A stretch of 64,000 nt of DNA from Perilla frutescens (taxonomy: Eukaryota; Streptophyta; Magnoliopsida; Lamiales; Lamiaceae): positions 64,567,001 through 64,631,000 of the forward strand of contig BRKX01000003.1 of NCBI GenBank assembly GCA_026008535.1, in the 5' to 3' direction. The position numbers were made by a program, and so were the translations under genes. Below, piece after piece: positions 12,232-22,767 of this stretch. The notes under the pieces were generated by a model. The model saw only the letters and a program-made list of their open reading frames with translations. It was not told the origin of the DNA and did no database searches. Every line of letters starts with the position of its first letter. Positions within the stretch are counted from its first letter, which is position 1.

Positions 12232-13455
12232 TTAATTATGAGGTGGTGGCGGTGAGGGCGGATAAAAAGCAGTCCACGCATCCCACTGAGCCTGCAAAGA
12301 TGCAATTCTTTCATCCTGCACATCAAATCTCGCGTACATCTCTTGCATCTGCTCATCATATCTATCGTATATGTCCTGCCTTAGTGCTCTGAAGGAAGTG
12401 TCGATTTGACCCCTCAATGCCTGGAAATCCTGCTGGAATCGCCCATAGAAGTCTCCCGACATTGTAGCAGGAGCTTCTTGTTCAGGGGTCAACGGCTCTT
12501 CCTCTTCCTCTTCCTCTTCCTCTTCCTCCATCTCTTCATCTTCATTACCACCTTCATCACCACCAGTGGATGGGCCGGCATCAGGATCACCTTGCTTCTT
12601 GACAATCTCTTCATTTGTGTGCTTGCTCATACATGGCCTCTTACCAGGGGGGACTAACGTGTACCGATCAGAAACTATCTGAGCTCCTTTTAGCTCACTG
12701 AAATCAATCAAATAGGGCATAATTCATCATGCCCCTCCTGGTGCCCCTTTGTGGCACTGAGAATCCTGAGATTATATGCCAACCCCGTCACAATAGGAGC
12801 AAGCGAAGCATGCATTCCTGCACGAGTCTGCATCTGCCTTATAGCCGACCAAATGAAGTTTGAAATGCAGACTTTTGTGCCCCTCAACGCACAACACAAC
12901 AAATACACCTCATTCGAGTTCACTTTGTTCGTCTGTTCCTTCCCTGACACATTATAAGTAATGAATTTGTGCACAATTGTCAATTTCAGGTCTTGGATGT
13001 ATCCATTGGGCTTACCCGCTTCCACATTAAACGAGTTGGGTCTCTCCCGTTCCTCACTAGTAGGAAACCCAAACACAGTTTTCATTCTAGACAAGCTAAT
13101 TTGGTAGTCTCTCCCGTTCATCCTAACCTCAATCTTCTTGTGGTCATCAATCACATACATAGTAGACAAAACTCATAACACAGAGATTCATAACCAAAAT
13201 AATCAACATTCTTAGCATAATTTTCTAGCCCCAAAACCTTCAAATATTTGGTGACTTTTGCTACAATATTCAAATCTTTCAACAACTCCCAATCTAAATA
13301 ACGAGGGTTGGTAACCATAGATTTGTTAAATTTTGTATAAAGTTCACCCTCCCATTCAGTTTTGAGATAAAATGGACACTCGTACCTCGTCGTGAAGTCC
13401 TCCTCTTTGACTTATTCGTGTGCCCCGACGTTGGCGTTTTTCATGCGAGGAGGCA
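12232..13455 (-). pseudogene. Antisense third frame in Harbinger element, unknown function, broken
   Basis: A minus-strand reading begins at ATG 13455 (MPPRMKNANVGAHE) and runs about 400 codons with breaks: a TAA after codon 14, a frameshift near 13160 (CYEF to STMYVIDDHKKIEV) and another near 12715 (GHDEL to PYLIDFSELKG). The N-terminal part has the pattern TNPRYLDWELL, the middle has RMKTVFGFPTSEE, and the end has a 13-residue glutamate run and a probable coiled coil with regular spacing (FQALRGQIDTSFRALR) before a proline-rich tail. From memory it resembles the ORF1-type plant transposon proteins found with Athila-like retroelements, but I cannot confirm this. It lies wholly inside the Harbinger ends, opposite to the transposase, and may be captured cargo or a third element gene. 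Confidence 0.55.
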
Positions 13456-13639
13456 TGGTTGTATATAGGCAGCGGGGTGGGCTTCGAACGGATGGCGACG
13501 GGCTGGAGCAAGCATCGGCTGGAGACGAGCGGTGGCTGATGCGAATTTTGGGAGGAAATTTTTTTTTTCGGCTGTTCTCAATTTGGGGATTTTGGTCTGT
13601 CGCGATTTGGGGCTTTCTGCCCCTTTTTTAATTAATAAT

Positions 13640-13706
13640 TCCAAGCGGCCGCTGGGTGCCAGCGGTCGCTGGGTGTACTCGGCCACCTTTCCCAGCGGTT
13701 GCTTAG
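13640..13706. repeat. Cluster of GC-rich palindromes, right subterminal
   Basis: GCGGCCGCTGGGTGCC at about 13645-13660 and CCAGCGGTCGCTGG at 13659-13672 match the left cluster in the same order, followed by CCCAGCGGTTGCTTAG. It lies about 215-280 bp inside the right end of the Harbinger element and about 190 bp upstream of the antisense frame's start. Confidence 0.85.
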
Positions 13707-14015
13707 TTTTATTTTTTCCTAGTCCAGCACCACTGTGTTCCATCGAGCGCTGGAAATAAGGATTTCAAATTCATTAAAATCATCCGAAATTCATACCCAA
13801 AGTCAGACAGACTCCATGTGTAGTTGGGAGACTCCATGTGGAGTCTATGGATTTATAAAATTCATAGACTTTTTAAAATCTTTTAAAATCCATCAAAATC
13901 CGGATTGAATACACCCCCCTTAGCATTGTCACATGCTAATGAAAATATTATAATAATGCTAACAGAATCATGTATATGTGATGATAATATAAACAAATAC
14001 TACTAATAATAGTGA

Positions 14016-17000
14016 TGTAACGCCCCGGTCCCGAAAAGAACAATAAATGAAGGACGGGGATGTCACTTAAAAAAAGAATAGGATTTGGAATAATTATTAA
14101 TTAAATAAAATAATTGTTGGAAAAAAGAATAGGCTATATTCCCCAGAAATTTGGGCAGCATAACCTCTATAACTAGAACAAGTCCCCGTTTTATAAGGGC
14201 TTATAAGAGTACAATTGGTATGGCACAGAAACCAACAAGTCCGTACATGGGTAGAACAAGGTGATAAACAGATATCAACAATTAAAGATCTATTTATCTT
14301 AAGACTAGTCCCATCCAAAGGACAAAAGCAGAATAGTAGATAAGACCAATTCATAGGTCGACTGGAAGTAAACAGATACCAACATGAAATCAGGTATGAC
14401 CTTTTTAATAGGTCGAAGTCAATAGAGGGATAATTGGTATGGCAAAAGGACGGGGTTTCCTCTCCTCAAGACTTTATTTAATAAATAGACATCATATATT
14501 CATAGCATATTAGACATGCTATCATCAAGTATCATGTATCAAATACCAAGACTAAATACTAGATATCATAGTATTCAGCAGAAAACATAGCGGAAGTAAT
14601 TTATTCAGATAACCAGATAAGAGGCATCTCACTCAACCTCGCCATCAGCTCACATCACCAACCTCAGCATCTCAACCTGAAAACATTTTGAAAAGAGTTG
14701 GGTATGAGTACTAATGCACTCAGTGGGTAAGTTTCGAACTCAATTTACAATATGAAATATCCAAAAATGATACACAGCATATAGGAAGCAAAACGCAAAA
14801 GCCCTTCCCATATCTGCAAACCTTTTCTTCTTCTTTGGGATCCCTTTTGCTCAGTCTGTCGTCTACTGCACTATGTAGCATGCTGCTGGTAGGAAAAGGG
14901 AGGGGTTACCTCGTTAATCCGAGGAGAGTATACCAGGGGCTACCTAGCATTGACCCTGAGTATGCTAGGGATCGCCTAGCAGTGACTCCTTATAGTGACA
15001 TCCGGTCACAGTGTATGTGCGGGGTTACCTCACAGTGACACCTTTAGTGATAATCATCACAGCTGCAAGGGTGTACAGTCCTGCCTATGTTTAATAATTA
15101 CTTGCACTACAAAATCCAAGATTCTAGCAGAAGCCTATCTCAGCTAAGTTCAACATCATCCAACAATACCTCATAAAACTTAGCAATTAAATCATAGCTT
15201 AATCATGCTTATACAACTATTCCACAAGTATTCTCATATCCTAGTCACAGTATCCCAACAATATTCCAATAATATTCTAACAATATTTCAACAGTATTTC
15301 AATAATATCCTATCTCATAGCGTAACAATATTCTATAATTCCTCCTATAACAGCGACGTTAAACAGATAGAGCATAAAATATTTATTTGGATATTTCTAA
15401 GTTGTCTATCATGCTTCTAAAGAGTTATTACTCTTAAATTGTATTTATTCTTTAAAATAAACCCACCTTGCTGACGAGCAGGCGGTGGTATGACAGCTTC
15501 CGGGTTTGCTTCCTTCCTTCCAACGGGCTCCATGGGTCCTACAATGTTGGTGCATGCCTTAGAACAACTACTATGATTTTCGGAATTTATCTACTATATT
15601 TGGAGCATTTATCTATATATATTTAATATTATTCTATTCAAAAATAGATTGCGCGACTCTATCGACCTCATTTAAACTCGACACACAAGGATGAAAATTC
15701 CAAAATAATATTCTTGATTTACTGGACTAAAAATATTTGACAGAGGTCTCTTTCCAAAATTTGTCATTTTACTCAATTAACTTCGAGATTTCGTCAAGAC
15801 ACTTTTTAACCATTCAAAAATTATGAAATTAATCTGGGATGATCCTACACATGCCAAGACTATAGTTGAGAAGTTTTAGAATTTTTCGATAACACATGCT
15901 TCCGGAATAAAAATAACTGTCTACTTTTAAAAATCAAGATTCATCAAAACTCGTCGAAAAATTACGAAACTTGGCAGTTTTATAGAGAATAATTTTTGGA
16001 GCAACTTTTATGTTCAAACTTTTTCAATTCGACGAGCGAAAATGGGTGAAAATGGTGAAAAACAGATTTTGGCCGTTTTTTCATGACCCAGTCACATTTT
16101 CCGGCGATTTCGCCGGTTTCCGGCCACCGGATGGAGACGACGTCAAAAGACGAAACGTAGAGCACACTTTAATACACGATATACTAAAATTTCAGATTAA
16201 AAGGACGAGAAATGGACCAAAACGAGCTCCTGGAAGGTGGCAGCTGGCGACGGGCGGCGACCCCAGCGGCGGCGGCAATTTCCGGCGGCGGCGCCGGCGG
16301 CCGGAGACTGGTGGCTGCCCCCTACCGGCAGTCCCTCCTCCTCGGCTCCTTCCCGACTCGATTCATACCTCAAAACTCTACTCAAACCTCGACTTCACTC
16401 AAGAACACTCGAAGAACACGAAGAACTCGAAGAACGCTCGACTCACTTTCTAATTAGAGTTGCTAACTCGATTTTGGGATGAAAAATAATGAAAGGGGGC
16501 TGCCCCTTTTATAGGAAAAGCTTGGGGGGGTTGGATATTGCTTTTTCGGATATAAAATACTGATAAAGTTAGTTTGAACGCGATTACTTTTTCAAAAACA
16601 CTATTCATAAGTTGTTTTATTGTAAGGAAAGTTCATTTGACCTCGTACACAAAAAGTAAGGACACCGGGAGATTCCTTGATTTATTTCCTATCAAGTCGA
16701 CCAAAAACGGTCGGCCGATATGGTCGTTCGATATACGAACGAAGAAAGATTTCTTTTTCCGGTCATCTGGAAATCACTATTCACGACGCTTCGGACACTA
16801 CCGTTTGCTCATTTGACTTCAGATTAAAAATCCGAGAACACCGGCGGATTCGTTGGCCCGTTTCCTATTAAGGAACCTTGCCAAACAATTTCTCGGGATA
16901 ACGATTGGAATTTCGAAAAAGATCGAAATTAAAAACGAGTCAAAAATCACTATTCATCCTTTTTACTTTTTACCCTTTTAACCGCCGGGAACTCGATTTA

Positions 17001-17225
17001 CCTCGGATTAAAGTTCCGGGAGTACCGGCGGATTCCTCGGGTCGACCCCTTTCAACGGAGTCCAATATTGACCATAACCCGAATTTTGTTTGATCGTATT
17101 TTCATGAAAACGACACCTAGAGTTGCGTCTTACATCGATTTTACTTTATTTAGCTCCAAAATAATTCTTTAGTCTTCTAATTAGAAAACTTCTTTATCTG
17201 AAATTCAAAAATACGGGGTGTTACA
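14016..17225 (-). repeat. 3' LTR of the Gypsy element (3,210 bp)
   Basis: It starts TGTAACGCCCCGG and ends GGGGTGTTACA, the TG...CA form. It differs from the other LTR at scattered single bases and by short gaps, the main one about 25 bp in a GGC-rich stretch near 16260-16310. Confidence 0.95.
16506..16515 (-). promoter_or_regulatory. TATA box in left LTR
   Basis: The minus strand reads CCTATAAAAG followed at once by a GGGGCAGCCCC hairpin. The same arrangement in the right LTR would be the element's working promoter. Confidence 0.6.
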
Positions 17226-17238
17226 TCCTACCACCCTT
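17226..17238 (-). other. Polypurine tract of the Gypsy element
   Basis: The minus strand reads AAGGGTGGTAGGA directly before the TGTAACACC end of the 3' LTR, the expected place and composition for plus-strand priming. Confidence 0.85.
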
Positions 17239-17260
17239 AAAAAAAATTTCGTCCCGAAAT

Positions 17261-19318
17261 TTACTTACCTTGATAAGGAGTATCAGGGTATCTCTTGAGT
17301 AGCTCAGATTCTAGCTCCCACATGGCTTCTTCTGATCCATGATGATTCCACAAAACCTTTACTATGTTAATTTCCTTATTTCTGAGCTTTTGAATTTTTC
17401 GATCAAGGATGGCCTAGGGCTTTTCTTCGTATACTAGATCTTTGTTCAGCACAATGTCTTCCTTTCTGATCACATGTTTGGGATCAAACACGTACTTCCT
17501 TAGCATCGAGACATGAAACACGTCATGTACGTCATTCAGGTTGGGTGGTAAGGCCAACCTATAAGCCACTTCATTTATTCTTTCGAGGATTTCAAAGGGT
17601 CCAATGAACCTAGGCCTTAGCTTGTTTCGTTTGCCAAAACGAATGACTCCCCTGGTTGGGGATACCTTCAGGAAGACCTTTTCGCCTATCTCAAAGCTCA
17701 ACCCACTCCTTCTATTGTCTGCATAGGACTTTTGTCTATCTTGAGCTTCTTTTATCCGTCCTCTGATTTGCTCAATCTTCTCGACCGTTTGCTGCACGAT
17801 TTCTGGCCCAAACATCTTTCTTTCCCCTACCTCATCCCAATACAGGGGTGATCTACATTTCTTTCCGTACAATGCTTCATATGGGGCCATTCCAATCGAT
17901 GATTGGTAACTATTGTTGTAGGCGAATTCTACCAAAGGTAGTAGTTCCTCCCAACTCCCTCCATGATCGGCAACTACTCCCCTAAGCATGTCTTCTAGAA
18001 TTTGAATGGTCCTTTTGGACTGTCCGTCTGTCTGGGGATGAAAAGTCGTACTAAAATTCAACTTAGTACTCATGGCTTCTTGCAAGCTTCTCCAAAATCG
18101 GGAGGTAAACCGGGTATCTCGATCAGAAGTGATCGAGACAGGCACTCCATGCAATTGTACTATCTCCTTTACATAGCTTTGGGCAAGCTGGTTTAGTCCC
18201 GAAGTCATCTTTACTGCTATCAAGTGTGCTACCTTGGATAACCGATCCACGATTACCCATATCGCTGTGTTCCCACGAGTTGACCTTGGCAATCCAATCA
18301 CGAAATCCATGTTGATGTGATCCCATTTCCATTTTGGGATTTCCAAAGGTTGTAACAACCTTGAAGGTTTCTGGTGTAGTGTCTTAACTTGCTGGCAACT
18401 CAAACAGCGCTCCACAAATGTTGCTATCTCTCTTTTCATGTTACTCCACCAAAAGTTGCCTTTTAGATCCTTGTACATCTTAGTACTTCCTGGATGGGCT
18501 GTGTATGGAGTATCATGAGCTTCACTCATGATTTCTTCTTTCAATTCCTCATTACTGGGCACACACACTCTCCCCTTGAAGAGTAATGCATTATCTGGTG
18601 CCTCAGTGAAGTCCTTTGGATCTTCAGATCGAACTGTCACTCTCATCTTCTCGAGATGTGCATCTCCCCTTTGTGCCTCGATGATCCTCTTTCTTAAGTC
18701 TGGTTTGGCTACCAGAGCCATGATTTGTCCTTCAATAGTGTTGGGTGGTTTTAACACTTCAATCCTTAATTTCTTGAATTCCCTAAAGAGTTCCTCCTTT
18801 TGGGTTAGAACATAACCCAACTCGGCTCTATTCTTACGACTTAGAGCATCAGCTACCACATTAGCCTTGCCGAGGTGGTAGTGAGTAGAGCAATCATAGT
18901 CTTTGACTAATTCCAACCATCTTCTTTGCCTCATATTCAGATCTTTTTGCTCAAAGAAATATTTGAGACTCTTGTGATCTGAATATATCTCACACTTTGC
19001 TCCATACAGGTAATGTCTCCAAATTTTTAACGCATACACGACTGCAGCGAGCTCCAAGTCATGGGTAGGGTAGTTTTGCTCATGAACTTTTAGCTGGCGT
19101 GATGCATAGGCGATCACTTTCCCTCTTTGCATTAGTATGCATCCCAATCCCATTCTCGACGCATCAGTGTAAACCACAAAGTCCTCATTCCCCTCGGGAA
19201 TTGCTAGTATAGGGGTTGTGGTTAATTTTTCCTTGAGTGCTTGGAAACTTTCTTCACACTCTTTCGACCAAATAAATTTGGTTCCTTTCTTGAGTAGGTG
19301 CGTCATGGGTTTGGACAT
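17261..19318 (-). pseudogene. Gypsy polyprotein: RNase H, integrase, chromodomain-like tail
   Basis: An open frame of 634 codons (19318-17414) carries RNase H motifs (VVYTDAS near residue 50, YSDHKSL near 115, VVADALS near 155), then the integrase zinc region (HPGSTKMY, CLSC near 275-308) and core. Integrase Asp338 (INMDF) and Asp399 (TSDRD) are present, but the third catalytic position, normally Glu in the GQSER motif, is Lys435 (DGQSKRTI). A TAG at 17414-17416 stops the frame after YEEKP. The same frame continues about 50 codons to TAA at 17261, reading AILDRKIQKLRNKEI and VLWNHHGSEEAMWELE, a chromodomain-like pattern typical of Tekay/Del elements. Upstream, the frame joins decayed reverse transcriptase. 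Confidence 0.9.
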
Positions 19319-19995
19319 CCTTGAGAATCCTTCTATGAATTTTCAATAGTCCTAAAAATTTTCTTATCTCGTCACCTTCCTTGGTGATTTTCATTTCCTC
19401 ACAATCTCTATCTTAATCGGGTCTACCTTAATTTCTTCAGCCGATATTATATGTCCTAAGAATATTTCTTCCTCCAGCCAAAATTTACACTTGCTGAATT
19501 TAGCATACATTAATTTTCTTCTTAATGTTTCCAACACCGTCCCTAAATGTTCTTGATGCACTTCTTCATTCCTTACATATACCAAAATATCATTTATGAA
19601 CACCAACAAAACCCTATATCCAAATAGAGATAGAATACCTTGTCCATTAAATCCATAAACACCGTTGGAGCATTTATTAATCCACATGGCATTTCTGTGA
19701 ACTCATAGTGATCATAACGAGTTCAAACTGGAGTCTTCGGAATATCATCATTGCTTATATTTAACTGATGGTAGCCTAAGATCAGGTCTATTTTCGAGAG
19801 TACACTTGCTTCCTTTAGTTGATCAAGAAGATCATCTATTCTTATGAGAGGGTATCGGTTTCTAATAATTAACTTATTCAGCTCCATGTAATCAATGTAC
19901 ATCCTTGATGTGACATTCTTCTTCTTCACGAATAGAATTGGGGTTCTTCATGACACACTGGGTTCCTAAGTCCAACAACTCTTGAAGTTGTACTT
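19319..19995 (-). pseudogene. Decayed reverse transcriptase of the Gypsy element
   Basis: Pieces of the reverse-transcriptase domain can be read in order on the minus strand: VQLQELLDLG near 19985, RMYIDYMELNKLIIRNRYPL and SKIDLILGYHQL (19929-19723), then VFINDILVYV and YAKFSKCKFWLEEEIFLGH (19687-19391). The catalytic aspartate pair reads Asn-Asp. At least three stops and small indels separate 19391 from the RNase H frame. Cannot encode a working enzyme. Confidence 0.85.
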
Positions 19996-22749
19996 TGCTC
20001 TTGCATCTCCTCTAGCATCCTTGCTACAAATGAGTCTGTCTTAAAGGTTTCATCATATATCTTATTTCCAGATTTAAGAAATTCATCTTGATCCTAAGAA
20101 ATCACTTATCCATAGGCATTCTTAGCTTTATCCTGCCTTTAATCCCAGCTACTGAAGGTGATCTCGATTTCCGATGTGGTCGTGACTGCAGCTCCTTCAC
20201 ATCCGATGAAGCGTGTCTTGGTAGTCGTATGATCAAGCTCAATTATTACTTTCGAAATAAAGAATGCATTCCTGGAATAGCTCATCTTCGAAATATTCCC
20301 TATTGAACTTTTCTTATCTCTTCATGGTCATTGCTCATCTAGCTGTCTCTCATTGGTAACCGACATCGTCTGAAGCATGAAGAAGATATATTACGCTTTT
20401 CCTTGTCTATTCAAGCTATAACGTAAAGATTCGCTTTAGGGAATGAACCTACTTTCTGGCATTCATTGCATCGCCTAGTCCACTAAAATGGGAGGGTTTT
20501 GATCTTAAATAACATTACCAGCATCGGTTCAAACCTTGTTCCTTCAATAAAAATTTCGACTACCTATTTTCAGAAAAACATACAGGAAGATCATTTCTAT
20601 TACTTTTCCTATTCAAAGGCTTAAACACTCATATTTTAGATACACAGGTAAAAGAGAAACGAATGCCTCCAAATGAGGACTTTAGCTAAATCATAACTTC
20701 TCATGGGGTAATTTAAGAAGTCATGGAATTGAATAATTATTAGGCTTTGTAACATAATTAAGACATTTATCACCTTAGAAGTGAAGATGAACAAATGTGC
20801 AAAAAGGCCAAGAAAAGTCAAGGCGCGTCTAGAAAGAACAATTAACGAGCCATTTTGCAAGTGCCATTTTGAATAAGGAATCATTATTGGAAATGACTAA
20901 TTTTAGAAATTTTCAAGCGTAATTCACGAATTGATTTACCAATTTGGAGCACATTTTGGGACGAATAAAATTTATCCAAGTATGGAGATCTTAGATTTAT
21001 GCCCACAAGATATTCTCAAAATAGAGGGTTGTAGAAAAGGACATAAATCGTAATGAAAGAATTTTCCTCTTTACGAAGGCTTTTAATCACAAGAATCTTC
21101 CACAACTAGGAAGTCTTTACAGGAATAACAAATGGAATCAACACATAGTGAATGAAAACCACACTGATAGTTTCCAGAAAAAGGTGTCAATATGGTATGA
21201 CCAAACAATGTCATTACTGACCATTAACAGATGAAGGATCTCAAGTAAGGGATGACAGTTTTTTTTTTTGAAGGAGGAATAATCAAGGAATATATGAACA
21301 ATTGAGTGGATAGATCGATGGGTTAACGGATATTCAAAATATTCTGACAGCTTACTATTCTTGATGGCTTAAACTATCGACAACTAGGTCTAATAATCTC
21401 ACACGACTCCTACTTCTTTATCAAAAAGTCATCCACTCTTTTCCTAAGTACACTGCTATCAAAGAACGAAATATCATGGGTCGACTGAACTGTTACTAGC
21501 TTCTCTGAACAAAGGGCACAATAAACTGGAGATTACTTCTTAACCACAAGAAGCGTATGAAAGAACAAACCTAAACAGACTCGAAAGAGTCTAACTTTAA
21601 CATTTTCCTGGGACTCAAAAGAATACTTGGCGAAGGGCCTTTAAAGATACATATGGTCGAGTTGCAGTCGAGGTGGTTATCTCTTCCTCTGTCCACAAGC
21701 ATCTGTCTTTTGAATATGTGCCATATCTTGACTTGCTAAGTCATCCAATATGTCGTGAGAGCTTTCGTAATGTAGAATAAATTCTCATCCCTTGATGATG
21801 TGACTGGATCACAAGATACATTTTGTCCGAAAAAGTTGATGTTAGATTTTCCATACTGCAGTTGATCCCACGTCTGATAATTGTCTTATAGATTAATTAT
21901 TATTCGATCATTTACGGCTTGAGACCAACCTTTGAAAACTTGGTATTTGCAATAGCATCTCTTCATTTCCAATTTGCTGAGATTGTAGAACGCATCAACC
22001 TTCTCAAAAGAGCCCCGTGGCAAGTTCGTCATTTGGATAATCCTCTAGGCTTAGCCATTGTAGAGGATATCTTAATTAGTCTAAGTTCTTCAAAACCTAA
22101 ATGGGAGACCTAAAATTCTCCTTAGTTCAAGCTCACTATAGTCTATGTTCTCACTACATTCTTCTATCTATAATTAATCTATCCTCAGCAAATTCTCAAG
22201 GTATTTTACTGATTCGGCAATTAAGAGCAGTAGATCAATTCTTTTCCAAAGAGAAGATTTATAAATCATCATTCAAATTTTCATATTAACCACATTTATT
22301 TTCCTTCCTTTTTTTTTATAGACTCACCAAAACTTTTCGGAGACTATAGGAAATAATATTTTGAGAAAACATTGGTTTTCACCTGTCATTTCGACGGATC
22401 CATTACAACTTCAATTTATAAGAATTTGATCTATATCTTATCCAAAAGATTTTTCATAGGTTCATAAAATTTTCTCAATAAATGACGTTCATTCATCATT
22501 TTTTTTTATTATTTTTTTTTTATAAATTGACTACCTTTACTTTGCCCATTTTTTTCCTTATCAACATGTATTTCGAAATTTATAACAATATAATCAAATA
22601 ATTTACTTTGCCATACCTTTGAACTTTGTTGAAGATGCGAGGTGATGATGAGCTGTGGGTCGTTGAGTGGGTTCTTTAGAACAAAATTGAACTCAGATAG
22701 AAACATGGTCATGTAGACAAATAAAGAGACAGGTCTGCAGAGTTGCAAG
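19996..22749 (-). other. Gypsy internal region where gag/protease are expected
   Basis: No gag, zinc-knuckle or protease motif could be recognised in any frame, and only short open frames occur. From its position it should hold leader, gag and protease. It is either extremely decayed or replaced by unrelated sequence. Confidence 0.4.
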
Positions 22750-22764
22750 CCTGCTCTGATACCA
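22750..22764 (-). other. Primer-binding site, initiator tRNA-Met
   Basis: The minus strand reads TGGTATCAGAGCAGG three bases inside the 5' LTR. This is the common plant primer site complementary to initiator Met tRNA. Confidence 0.92.
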
Positions 22765-22767
22765 TTC

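Larger units (their letters stand above)
3604..13919 (+). mobile_element. PIF/Harbinger transposon, degenerate
   Basis: The ends are GGGGGGTGTATTCAAT (from 3604) and its complement ending at 13919, flanked by the 3-bp duplication TTA (3601-3603 and 13920-13922), which is the hallmark of PIF/Harbinger. Subterminal copies of the GTGTATTCAAT/TTTTAAA motif follow at 3610-3780 and 13850-13915. It carries both genes expected of the superfamily, a Myb/SANT-like helper (4423 onward) and a DDE transposase (10033 onward), plus an extra antisense frame near the right end. Its target, an unduplicated TTA, lies in the MULE-like element. A hAT element is inserted in the helper gene. Confidence 0.92.

Noticed and set aside
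16010..16482. Several overlapping frames of 60-147 codons.
   Set aside because: They lie in the GGC-rich part of an LTR, recur with frame changes in the other LTR and match no protein pattern.
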